Shown in pieces: positions 9,555-17,032 of a DNA stretch of 64,000 bases. The translations under genes were made by a program, and so were the position numbers. The notes beneath the pieces are model-generated. The model saw only the letters and a list, made by a program, of their open reading frames with translations, was not told the DNA's origin and searched no databases. The DNA is from Blastopirellula sp. (GTDB taxonomy: Bacteria > Planctomycetota > Planctomycetia > Pirellulales > Pirellulaceae), in the NCBI GenBank assembly GCA_002733575.1, contig NVWB01000151.1, forward strand, positions 21,317 through 85,316, in the 5' to 3' direction. The first letter of the stretch is position 1. Each line of letters begins with the position of its first letter.

Positions 9555-11516
9555 ATGCCCTACCATCGAGTCAAGGGCTGGATTGATACCACCTATCAGT
9601 GGATGACTAAGACAGTGCGCCGAGGCAAAATTCCTGCCGGGCCACTGACCATTGTGCTGGCTGCCATAGTTGGGATTCTCGCCGGCTATGGCTCAGTCGT
9701 ATTCACCTGGTTGATTGATACCGTTCAACATTGGACCCTCGACCAAGTCATCGCCTGGAGTGCAGTCAACTCTTGGGCGCTTATCGGGTTAGCATTGGTG
9801 CCCATGGTTGGCATAGTGATTGCTAGTTGGATCACGCGTAAATATGCACCCGAGGCCCAAGGCCACGGCGTGCCCGAGGTAATCAAAGCGGTAGCACGCG
9901 ATGACGGGGTCATTCGGCCTCAAGTGGCGTTGGTCAAAATCTTGGCTTCTGGAATCTGCATTGGTTTAGGTGGCTCGATCGGCAGAGAAGGTCCGATTGT
10001 CCAAATCGGTTCCGCCTTAGGAAGCACGGCCGGACAACTGTTCAAATTATCTGCCCGAAACATGAAAGCCTTAGCGGCTTCAGGTGCGGCAGCCGGAATC
10101 AGCGCAACATTTCATGCCCCTATCGCTGGCGTGATTTTTGCTTCAGAAGTCATCTTGGGCAACTTTGCAGTCGAGAGTTTAACGCCGATTGTAATCGCCG
10201 CAGTGTTGGCCGATGTGGTGCAACAACACGTGGGCGAACATGGAGTTCACGCTGCGTTCCCTGAATTGCCCCACGATTTTTCAGGGCACTGGTACGAACT
10301 GCCCTCGTACATAGTATTGGGAATTCTCTGCGGTATCGCTGCGGTTTACTTCACCAAACTTTTGTACTTCATGGAAGACGAAACCGAACGTCGTATTCCC
10401 GTCTGGTGGCATCGCGCGGTGGTCTGCGGGTTGCTAGTCGGAGCAATGGGCACAGGTGCCTATTTTGCGATGCCGGTTCCGCCGACCCAATCATCCTCGG
10501 AATTAGCGGATGAAGAGGGTGGACAGATTCTACCTCCACCACTTTATGGTGTTGGCTATAACGCCATTGAGCATGTACTGCATCTCGAAAATAGCCAGAA
10601 GTCAGACTCGATTACCGCCATCGAAACTGCCGGTGATCCACACAGCAATGAACCGACGAAAAACGTCTACTTGGACCAGCAGCAAATGGCCAAGCATTTG
10701 TTGTGGTTGGTTCCGCTCTTAGTACTCAAACCGTTTGCTACCAGTTTAACGCTCGCCGGAGGAGGCTCTGGCGGTATCTTTGCGCCCTCGCTGTTTATCG
10801 GAGCAACCGTGGGTGCAACCTTCGGAATTCTCATCAACATGATCATGCCCGAAGTCAGCGCGCACCCAGGCGAGTACGCGCTCGTAGGGATGGGCGCAGT
10901 TGTTGCCGGAACCACGCATGGCGTATTGAGTGCCATTTTGATTGTGTACGAAATGACCGGCGACTACCCCATTATTTTGCCGATCATGGCCGCCGCAGGT
11001 ATTTCCAGCATGATCGCCCGTTGGATTGATCCTGAAAGTATCTACGAAAAGAAACTCTCACGCCGTGGCGAATCAATTGCCCGCAGCCATGACCTACATC
11101 GGGTCGAACATGTGAAAGTTCGTGATGTGATGGTGCGCAATTATCCAAGCGTGACCGACACCGATAACCTGATGCAAATCACAACCATCGCCCGAGCAAA
11201 TCCGCACATCGAAAGCCTTCCGGTGATGGATAAAAACGGTAAGCTGATCGGCATCATTCGCCCCGAAGATTTGCATCGCGTGTTAGACACCGATGTCTCT
11301 CCCTACCTGGTCAACGCGCACGACATCGCTCTGATGTCGCCGATCTCAGTTTCGCCCGAAGACAATCTCCTCGAAGCCCTCCGAGACTTCGGCAGCCGAG
11401 ACGTCGACACCCTGCCGGTCGAAGTCGGCCAAGGCGAAGACCGCAAACTAATCGGCCTGCTGCTCAGAGCCGACGTGATGAGCCGCTACCGAGAAGAAGT
11501 GCTGGCCAAACACTAA
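9555..11516 (+). CDS. ClC-type chloride channel/transporter with C-terminal CBS domains
   Basis: 653 residues: a ClC membrane core (about 25-495) and two CBS domains (about 520-645). Pore motifs are GHGVPEV (103), GREGPIVQIG with the gating Glu145, and GGGSGGIFAPSLFIG (about 408). Compared with E. coli ClC-ec1, the filter serine (GSGIP) is His (GHGVP), and the inner proton glutamate E203 aligns with Val199 in FASEVILG. So it may be a channel or a weakly coupled exchanger. An insert of about 60 residues (about 310-375) sits between membrane helices in the middle of the core. The CBS pair (VRDVMVRNYPSV, IALMSPISVSPED) probably binds nucleotide. It is a single gene after a terminator. Confidence 0.93.
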   Translation: MPYHRVKGWIDTTYQWMTKTVRRGKIPAGPLTIVLAAIVGILAGYGSVVFTWLIDTVQHWTLDQVIAWSAVNSWALIGLALVPMVGIVIASWITRKYAPEAQGHGVPEVIKAVARDDGVIRPQVALVKILASGICIGLGGSIGREGPIVQIGSALGSTAGQLFKLSARNMKALAASGAAAGISATFHAPIAGVIFASEVILGNFAVESLTPIVIAAVLADVVQQHVGEHGVHAAFPELPHDFSGHWYELPSYIVLGILCGIAAVYFTKLLYFMEDETERRIPVWWHRAVVCGLLVGAMGTGAYFAMPVPPTQSSSELADEEGGQILPPPLYGVGYNAIEHVLHLENSQKSDSITAIETAGDPHSNEPTKNVYLDQQQMAKHLLWLVPLLVLKPFATSLTLAGGGSGGIFAPSLFIGATVGATFGILINMIMPEVSAHPGEYALVGMGAVVAGTTHGVLSAILIVYEMTGDYPIILPIMAAAGISSMIARWIDPESIYEKKLSRRGESIARSHDLHRVEHVKVRDVMVRNYPSVTDTDNLMQITTIARANPHIESLPVMDKNGKLIGIIRPEDLHRVLDTDVSPYLVNAHDIALMSPISVSPEDNLLEALRDFGSRDVDTLPVEVGQGEDRKLIGLLLRADVMSRYREEVLAKH

Positions 11517-11530
11517 AGGGTGCGATTTTA

Positions 11531-11623
11531 AAGTCCCGAAAGGGACGCAGTCACCTAGCCAGAGGATTCATCTCCTGGGGACGATGCACCAACTGAATGG
11601 AACTCCCAGCGGGACGACGTCGA
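11531..11623. repeat. GTCCC/GGGAC palindromic intergenic repeat, copy 1
   Basis: AGTCCCGAAAGGGACG at 11532-11547, followed by CTAGCCAGAGGATTCATCTC and a second half-palindrome CCCAGCGGGACGACG near 11610. Related palindromes lie at 11937-11952 and 14100-14115, both in the opposite orientation and both followed by TAAAAAT. These look like REP-type transcribed hairpins. Confidence 0.65.
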
Positions 11624-11645
11624 GTTTTGAAAAACCGTTGATCCC

Positions 11646-11840
11646 TTAACCCAATTTCTCGCCACACCATGGGCAGAACTTGATGGTAATGGATGAACTT
11701 CCTCCATCATGAACAATGATCCCGTATCCCCCATTATTTGAATGAATAATTAGATGATCAGGGCAATCGTAGGGTGATTCATGGAGATCGCATTGGTGAT
11801 TGATATTTTTTGTCATCATTTCGCAACAGTGCTGATTCAT
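11646..11840 (-). CDS. DUF6980-like cysteine-rich miniprotein
   Basis: 64 residues. HCCEMM near the start, a central YGIIVHDGGSSSITIKFCP and the ending CPWCGEKLG match my recollection of the DUF6980 family of small proteins with a C-terminal CPWCG zinc-ribbon half. The Cys pairs (HCC, CDLH, DCPD, CPWC) suggest metal binding. Function is unknown; members often occur as lone accessory genes. It is flanked on both sides by GTCCC/GGGAC palindromes in inverted orientation, which suggests a mobile cassette. The start is ATG 11840. Confidence 0.75.
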   Translation of the reverse strand: MNQHCCEMMTKNINHQCDLHESPYDCPDHLIIHSNNGGYGIIVHDGGSSSITIKFCPWCGEKLG

Positions 11841-12264
11841 GGTTTTTAATTTTCTTGTTCAATCATTACAAAATATAAAAACTGAAGTGTTAGAACCTTT
11901 TATCGCCTGAACTCTGTTCCTGAGCCCAATAAATCCCGTCCCTTGCGGGACTAAAAATAAAACTAATCATAAGTAGTGAAACGGAATTACATGGCCTCTT
12001 TTGTGGTAGTTATGAACTGATAGACTATATTAATGAAGTGAACTGGTTTTATGTAGGCAATGGTATCAGAAAAATAATGACAAGCAATTCAGAAACTCAC
12101 TTCAATCGCACTCTTGATAAATAAATGGAAGAAGCAAATACTGCATTCGCCGCATGGTTCAAAGAACTCTACCAACTCGAAACCCCTTCCTGATCACCAA
12201 AGTTTTCTCAACAAAATCCAAACCCAACTGAAACAATCCCGCCCCAAACGCAGTTTAACTACTT
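11841..12264. other. Intergenic region with palindrome and short direct repeat
   Basis: 424 bases. CGTCCCTTGCGGGACT (11937-11952) is followed by TAAAAAT, and AAGCAATTCAGAAACTCAC (from 12082) recurs with one mismatch at 14123. A 22-codon frame (from 12125, ending CTPS-like before 12194) has no signature. No gene is called. Confidence 0.55.
11937..12105. repeat. GGGACTAAAAAT / TTCAGAAACTCACTTCAA repeat, upstream copy
   Basis: The two sub-elements lie at 11937-11959 and 12082-12105. The same pair sits together, without the 120-base spacer, at 14100-14146. The copies bracket the acyltransferase-ankyrin gene as direct repeats. Confidence 0.6.
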
Positions 12265-14061
12265 ATGAGCACCATAGTTAATTCTGAAAATTCTGAGGGA
12301 AGTGTTGAGCCGCAGGCCGAAGGTGCGGCGTTTGATCGGCGGCATGATTTGGATGCGTTGCGGGCTTTTGCCATGTTGTTGGGGATTGGTTTGCATGGGT
12401 CGCTTGCCTATATCACGATTCCGCTTTGGCCGGTCTATGATACGCATCATAGCGGGTTGTTTGATCTGTTTAATACCTTGGTCCACGGGTTTCGGATGCC
12501 GTTGTTCTTTATGATCAGCGGATTTTTTACGGCCATGCTGTGGCGAAAGCGTGGGCTGGTGTCTTTGGTCAAACATCGGGCCAAGCGGATTCTGCTGCCA
12601 CTGGTGATATTTTCTTTCACGATTATTCCACTGGTGATCGGCGTTCTCATACTCATTGGAATCTTTGGCCAAGCCGGAGGAAGTATCAATCCGGAGCAAG
12701 ATACTTTGTGGATGGCAGCCAAGAATAATGATATTGAGTCGTTGAAGATACACCTAGCCACGACTGAAGATGTCAATCGATTTGACCCTAAAACTAAGTC
12801 AACCGCACTTAGTTGGGCAGTCATGAGTGGAAGTACTGAAGCAGCAAAACTGTTGATCGAGGCAGGGGCTGATGTCAGTTTGCTCTCCAGTGATGGCTCC
12901 ACGCCGCTATCTCAGGCTGCGTTTTTTGGGAGAGCCGAGGTGGTTGAGTTGTTGCTAAATAGCGGAGCCGAAGTGAACCCTGTTAATCAGTATCAATCGA
13001 CTCCACTTGATGCAACAAATGCTGATTGGAATATCGTCAATTGGATCGCAGGCTCAATTGATATAAAAGTTGAGAAAGATCAAGTAACAGAAGGGCACAA
13101 GCAAGTTGCTCAGTTGTTACGCAAGCATGGAGGCAAACTCAACGAAGAATTAAAATCTGGCGTTGCGATATCCTCAGATGAAATTGTAATCTCAGAAGGG
13201 GAAGATACAGAAGCTGAGAATGAACAAAAGAGCAAAGGCAATAAAAACGGCGGCGTAGGTTTTGCTCACCTGTGGTTTCTATGGTTTTTGTGTTTGCTGA
13301 TGATTCCGTTTGTCTTCTATGCACTGCTGGCCCAGCTTGTGAATTGGACAGGCCCGCCGAAGTTTTTGTTTCTTTCGCCCGCGGTGTTGTTGTGGTTGAT
13401 TCCGCTCACGATGCTGCCGCAGTTTTACCATGGGCTGACGTTTCCCAGCTTTGGGCCAGACACTGCGATATTAATCTTTCCGCCTTGGCATATTTTATCG
13501 CTCTATGCGGTCTTCTTCTTTTTTGGTGTTTTCTATTTTGACTGTGATGACAAATCCGGAAAGCTGGGCCGGATTTGGTGGTTGACTCTACCGGTTTCGA
13601 TTTTGATCATTTATCCACTCGGCATGATCACGGTGTACGCACCACAAAGTGAATTGCTCACTCGTTGGCTTTCCACCGATCAAATCCGGCTGGCGTCAGT
13701 TGGCCTGCAAGCCATGTATGCCTGGCTAATGACATTTGGGCTGATCGGTTTGTTCCGCACAATTTGCACCAAAGAAAACAAAACAGTACGGTATATTTCC
13801 GATTCATCCTACTGGCTCTACGTGGCCCACATGCCGCTGATCTTTCTGGCTCAAGCCTTGGTGAAACCGCTAGACTTGCCAGCGTTGGTTAAGTTTGCCA
13901 TCGTTTGCGTGAGTGTGACCGGTGTGTTGCTACTGAGCTACGATCTGTGTATTCGCTACCGCTGGCTTGGAACTCTATTGAACGGCAAACGAACCCGGGT
14001 TAAGAAAATGGCAACCGAAGAAGAATTCGTTGAACCACTGCCGAGTGTTCATGGGGATTGA
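12265..14061 (+). CDS. Acyltransferase family 3 protein with inserted ankyrin repeats
   Basis: 598 residues. The N-terminal part (DLDALRAFAMLLGIGLHGS, RMPLFFMISGFF) and the C-terminal part (HLWFLWFLCLL, then about six membrane segments, ending YWLYVAHMPLIFLA) are a membrane acyltransferase of the AT3/OpgC type, with the family His at about 44. Between membrane segments 3 and 4, residues 145-292 are a soluble block of about four ankyrin repeats (DTLWMAAKNNDIESL, TALSWAVMSGSTEAAKLLIE, TPLSQAAFFGRAEVVELLL, VAQLLRKHGG), then an acidic linker to about 330. AT3 enzymes acylate cell-surface glycans. The ankyrin block probably faces the cytoplasm and could bind a partner. The frame is unbroken, so this is a real fusion. 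Repeats flank the gene. Confidence 0.9.
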   Translation: MSTIVNSENSEGSVEPQAEGAAFDRRHDLDALRAFAMLLGIGLHGSLAYITIPLWPVYDTHHSGLFDLFNTLVHGFRMPLFFMISGFFTAMLWRKRGLVSLVKHRAKRILLPLVIFSFTIIPLVIGVLILIGIFGQAGGSINPEQDTLWMAAKNNDIESLKIHLATTEDVNRFDPKTKSTALSWAVMSGSTEAAKLLIEAGADVSLLSSDGSTPLSQAAFFGRAEVVELLLNSGAEVNPVNQYQSTPLDATNADWNIVNWIAGSIDIKVEKDQVTEGHKQVAQLLRKHGGKLNEELKSGVAISSDEIVISEGEDTEAENEQKSKGNKNGGVGFAHLWFLWFLCLLMIPFVFYALLAQLVNWTGPPKFLFLSPAVLLWLIPLTMLPQFYHGLTFPSFGPDTAILIFPPWHILSLYAVFFFFGVFYFDCDDKSGKLGRIWWLTLPVSILIIYPLGMITVYAPQSELLTRWLSTDQIRLASVGLQAMYAWLMTFGLIGLFRTICTKENKTVRYISDSSYWLYVAHMPLIFLAQALVKPLDLPALVKFAIVCVSVTGVLLLSYDLCIRYRWLGTLLNGKRTRVKKMATEEEFVEPLPSVHGD

Positions 14062-14099
14062 GAAGGTATTTTGTCAGAATGATTTCAAACTGATTTCGG

Positions 14100-14146
14100 C
14101 GTCCCTTTCGGGACTAAAAATGAAGCAGTTCAGAAACTCACTTCAA
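14100..14146. repeat. GGGACTAAAAAT / TTCAGAAACTCACTTCAA repeat, downstream copy
   Basis: CGTCCCTTTCGGGACT (14100-14115) is followed by AAAAATGAAGCA and TTCAGAAACTCACTTCAA (14129-14146). The last 18 bases are identical to 12088-12105. Confidence 0.75.
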
Positions 14147-14404
14147 ACACTGCACCTTGGATCGCAAAACATTCTTCTTTGTAAATTATTGGGTTCATAT
14201 ACTTTGAATTTCTTTGACTTAGAACAGATATTCTGATACGAAGGTATTCTAATTGTTTTCTTTTTCGTGCTTTTTGTGTCTTTCGTGGCTCATTCTTTTT
14301 TACCACGAAATGCACGAAAATAATTTTAGGACGCAATTATTACGCTGATGTTTACTTTTCGATGCGATCTTTCACGATTACTCCTTTCCAAAGCAAAATC
14401 TCCC
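14147..14404. repeat. CACGAAA-type inverted intergenic element
   Basis: Within 14255-14325 the strand reads TTTCGTGCTTTTTGTG, TTTCGTGG, then TTTTTT and CCACGAAATGCACGAAAA, so the halves are inverted copies of a CACGAAA motif. Motifs of this kind are common between genes in planctomycetes and related phyla. No gene is seen between 14062 and 14404. Confidence 0.5.
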
Positions 14405-15229
14405 ATGAAAAAAATCACCTCACTATTGCTCCTCGTTCTTCTCCTGCAAACATCTTCGGCCTTTTCGGCGGAAGCGAAGACTGCCAAGGGAGTTCATTGT
14501 TTGTTTATTGGACACAGCTTTTTTATTCCGGTGGCGCGGCGGTTTCCGGAGTTTGCGAAACAGGCGGGCGTAACTGAGCATACGCAGCAGGGTGTTTTTT
14601 CTGGCGGCAAAAGTGGTGCACCGGGTAGTTTGTGGGCAAACGAAAAGAAGAAGGCCGAGATTCTGGCGTTTCTAAAAACCGGCAAAGTCGAACTGTTGGG
14701 GATGACCTATTACAACGAAGACAACAGTTCAATTGAAGACTACAAAACATGGATCGACGAAGCATTAAAGCATAACCCAAAAACAGAATTCTTCATTGGG
14801 CTACCGTGGGGGACCAATGGAGCCGGCCGAGAAGTGGATGAGTATGTCGCAGCAGGCAACAAATTTCATGAAACGGTTTACGCCATCACGATTGTGAAGC
14901 TTCGCAAAATGTACCCTAACAACAAGATTCGATTTACCTACTACGGCCAAGCATCTTCGGAACTAAAGAAACGATTTGAATCCGGCAAACTGCCCGAACT
15001 AAAACAACTGATGGGCACCAAAGACGCCATCTATCGAGATCGATTAGGTCACGCGAACGCCATGCTGCTCGATCTTGCTGCGGTAGTCTGGCTATCGGCT
15101 CTTTACGAAGTCGATATCGACAAGGCCGAACTGAAGCTCGACTACCAAGCCGATTTAAAAGCGATAGCCAAAGAGATTCTGGCAAATGAAAAACGAGTTC
15201 AAGAAGCGTCTGCTGCGTCAACGCGGTAA
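14405..15229 (+). CDS. SGNH-hydrolase-like secreted protein
   Basis: About 274 residues with a signal peptide (MKKITSLLLLVLLLQTSSAFSA). The mature protein starts with LFIGHSFFIPVARRF, where the GHS serine is a candidate nucleophile of block I, and ends with a DRLGHAN block that could supply Asp/His. GQASSEL lies between. This is the general layout of SGNH/GDSL esterases of planctomycetes, often found with sulfatase and glycan loci. The match is weaker than for the protein at 28706. The start is ATG 14405; upstream frame to 14348 has no ribosome site. Confidence 0.75.
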   Translation: MKKITSLLLLVLLLQTSSAFSAEAKTAKGVHCLFIGHSFFIPVARRFPEFAKQAGVTEHTQQGVFSGGKSGAPGSLWANEKKKAEILAFLKTGKVELLGMTYYNEDNSSIEDYKTWIDEALKHNPKTEFFIGLPWGTNGAGREVDEYVAAGNKFHETVYAITIVKLRKMYPNNKIRFTYYGQASSELKKRFESGKLPELKQLMGTKDAIYRDRLGHANAMLLDLAAVVWLSALYEVDIDKAELKLDYQADLKAIAKEILANEKRVQEASAASTR

Positions 15230-15354
15230 GTTGCTTTGCTCAGCGTCATCACTAATCCCATTTCGATCTTGCTATTACCCCTTCATTTCGCGTATAGTCT
15301 CTCGGCCTGTGTGTTGGCTGGTTTTGGCTTTTCGTTTCTTTGATGGGTGATCTT

Positions 15355-16617
15355 ATGCGTGCTGCTATTCAGCGGTTGTTAGACCAGTATTTGCCAGAGA
15401 ATGTTGATGCTCAGTGGTTTCATAGCTCGGGGATTCCCTCGAAGAAACGGGCCAATGCGATTAGAACCTACGCACAACCGGCGATCAATGAAAGGGTGCT
15501 AGCGTTGGCCGATGGCACCGTGTTTGGATCGGCCAAAGAAGGGTTGATTATCACTGATCAAACTCTGTATGCCAGAACATTGGATGAAAAATTTAGTGTG
15601 CCGCTGTCTGAAGTGGCCGGGGCAACGCGGAAGTCGGGCTTTCCGAATTACTCAATTCAAATCAACACGCATGCTGGCGAAGAACATCTGATCGCAACTT
15701 GCTGCTTCACGAAACAACAAGAGAAACTCATCGAGTTCTTCGATGCACTTCCCCATGAATTTTCCGCTGATGTGCCTGCCGAAGAAATCATAGCTGGGCC
15801 GCCTGAATTCCGTGGCCCTAGACTAGCCGAATCAACGCGAGAGACGTTTGATTTAATTCAACCCATGTCTGTGCCAGAGACGGTGACGGCCCGAGAGATC
15901 AACTCCGCGTTGCGGCTGGTCGAATTCTGTGTGCCAGATGACTGTGAAGATATCGACCGCCACTTGGCCGAAGTTCTGGCAAGCGACACCGAACAGGTAA
16001 TCGCCAAAGGCTACTGCAAATATGTTGGGTACAACAAACGTCAGGTCCGGGGTGTGTTTGTAGTCAGCAATCGAAGGCTCCGGTTGTTTTCGATGGAATC
16101 AGGTCTCAAACTGGTGTTTGTCGAAACCACCAAAAGCTTGTTGGGTAAATTGCCTCTCCCGTTTATCGATTCGATCTTGGGTTTCTTCCTGTTTACCATC
16201 CCAGGCAGCCTGCTGAATGCCCTGCGTGGCGGCAGCGATCACTTGATCGCCAAGGCCCTGGCGACGACCAACGAGCAATTGCTGTCAGACACGTGCCCAC
16301 TGCGCAGTGTGAAAGAAATAACCTGGCAGCAACTGCATGATGTGGTAAGCGAAGTGAAAATTGGAACTGGCGTATGGACGAGTTTTAATTTTCTCAACAA
16401 ATCGTTCGGCGTTTCATTTGTGCCACGCAAACTGACCGATGTGTTCCGAGGGCCGCAAGATATTATTCTTGATGGAACCGAAGTCATTGAGCCGCTACTG
16501 CAACTGGTGCAATCGATGGAAAACACATTGAGAGAACAGGGCGTTGAACTGGATTTTGATGATGAGAAGCAAAAGATATCTTTGCTGTTGGATGCTAAAT
16601 TGGCCGCTGCGGCTTAG
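15355..16617 (+). CDS. Hypothetical protein with two PH-like domains
   Basis: About 420 residues, not recognised as a named family. The N-terminal 120 residues have the strand pattern of a bacterial PH-like domain (ERVLALADGTVFGSAKEGL, IITDQTLYAR, VPLSEVAGATR). A second such unit starts near 215 (EQVIAKGYCKYVGYNKRQV, GVFVVSNRRLRLF). A hydrophobic stretch (LPLPFIDSILGFFLFTIPGS) at about 268 may be a membrane dip. The C-terminus is predicted helical. It is probably cytoplasmic or membrane-associated. The start is uncertain among TTG 15340, ATG 15343 and ATG 15355; the last has GGGTGAT upstream. Confidence 0.65.
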   Translation: MRAAIQRLLDQYLPENVDAQWFHSSGIPSKKRANAIRTYAQPAINERVLALADGTVFGSAKEGLIITDQTLYARTLDEKFSVPLSEVAGATRKSGFPNYSIQINTHAGEEHLIATCCFTKQQEKLIEFFDALPHEFSADVPAEEIIAGPPEFRGPRLAESTRETFDLIQPMSVPETVTAREINSALRLVEFCVPDDCEDIDRHLAEVLASDTEQVIAKGYCKYVGYNKRQVRGVFVVSNRRLRLFSMESGLKLVFVETTKSLLGKLPLPFIDSILGFFLFTIPGSLLNALRGGSDHLIAKALATTNEQLLSDTCPLRSVKEITWQQLHDVVSEVKIGTGVWTSFNFLNKSFGVSFVPRKLTDVFRGPQDIILDGTEVIEPLLQLVQSMENTLREQGVELDFDDEKQKISLLLDAKLAAAA

Positions 16618-16661
16618 TGTGGGAAGGGCCTCGCGCAGAGACGGGGAAAACAATCTCAACC

Positions 16662-16683
16662 CGAAGCGTAAGCGAGGAGGAAG
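16662..16683. repeat. CGAAGCGTAAGCGAGG repeat copy
   Basis: CGAAGCGTAAGCGAGGAGG here is nearly identical to 28241-28262 and to the complement of 28272-28299, so it is one unit of a dispersed family. Confidence 0.7.
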
Positions 16684-16704
16684 TGTAAAAAGATGAACCA
16701 CCAA

Positions 16705-16736
16705 GGCACGAAGGCACGAAGGCACGAAGGCACAAA
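16705..16736. repeat. Tandem octamer repeat GGCACGAA x4
   Basis: Three perfect GGCACGAA units and a fourth GGCACAAA. This is a simple array with no spacers, so it is not a CRISPR. Confidence 0.9.
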
Positions 16737-16773
16737 GAAGGAAAGATATTCAAGAGTTAGATAGTCCCTCGGG

Positions 16774-16913
16774 TGCCACTGGCTCCGCCAGTGTGTGCTG
16801 CAATTGGACCGGAGATCATGTAGATTTTTAACACAAGTTGAACCATTGTGATTCAAAATAATAGCTATCGAGTGAAGTTGATTTGCAATTCCGCACTGGC
16901 GAAGCCAGTGGCA
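16774..16913. repeat. Inverted pair of CACTGGC palindromes
   Basis: TGCCACTGGCTCCGCCAGTG (16774-16793) and its near complement CACTGGCGAAGCCAGTGGCA (16894-16913) face each other across 100 bases. Each is itself palindromic, as in REP/BIME units. Confidence 0.75.
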
Positions 16914-17032
16914 CACGCAAGGGAACTGCAATCGCACTTACTCATCGCTCGGCGAACTCTGTTGTCTCATCATGTTTGCCCAAAATCAAGCGGAGAGGTC
17001 ATCCATGAACCTTTCCGCGAGTTCCCTGTAGA

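Larger units (their letters stand above)
16618..17032. other. Intergenic region rich in short repeats
   Basis: 415 bases without a credible gene between two convergent genes. It holds a CGAAGCGTAAGCGAGGAGG copy, an octamer array and a pair of CACTGGC palindromes, listed separately. Confidence 0.6.

Noticed and set aside
12121..12194. Short peptide frame before the acyltransferase gene
   Set aside because: Only about 22 codons; might be a remnant of a gene end but nothing supports it.
16705..16736. Possible CRISPR
   Set aside because: Four contiguous octamers without spacers and no cas genes: a simple tandem repeat.
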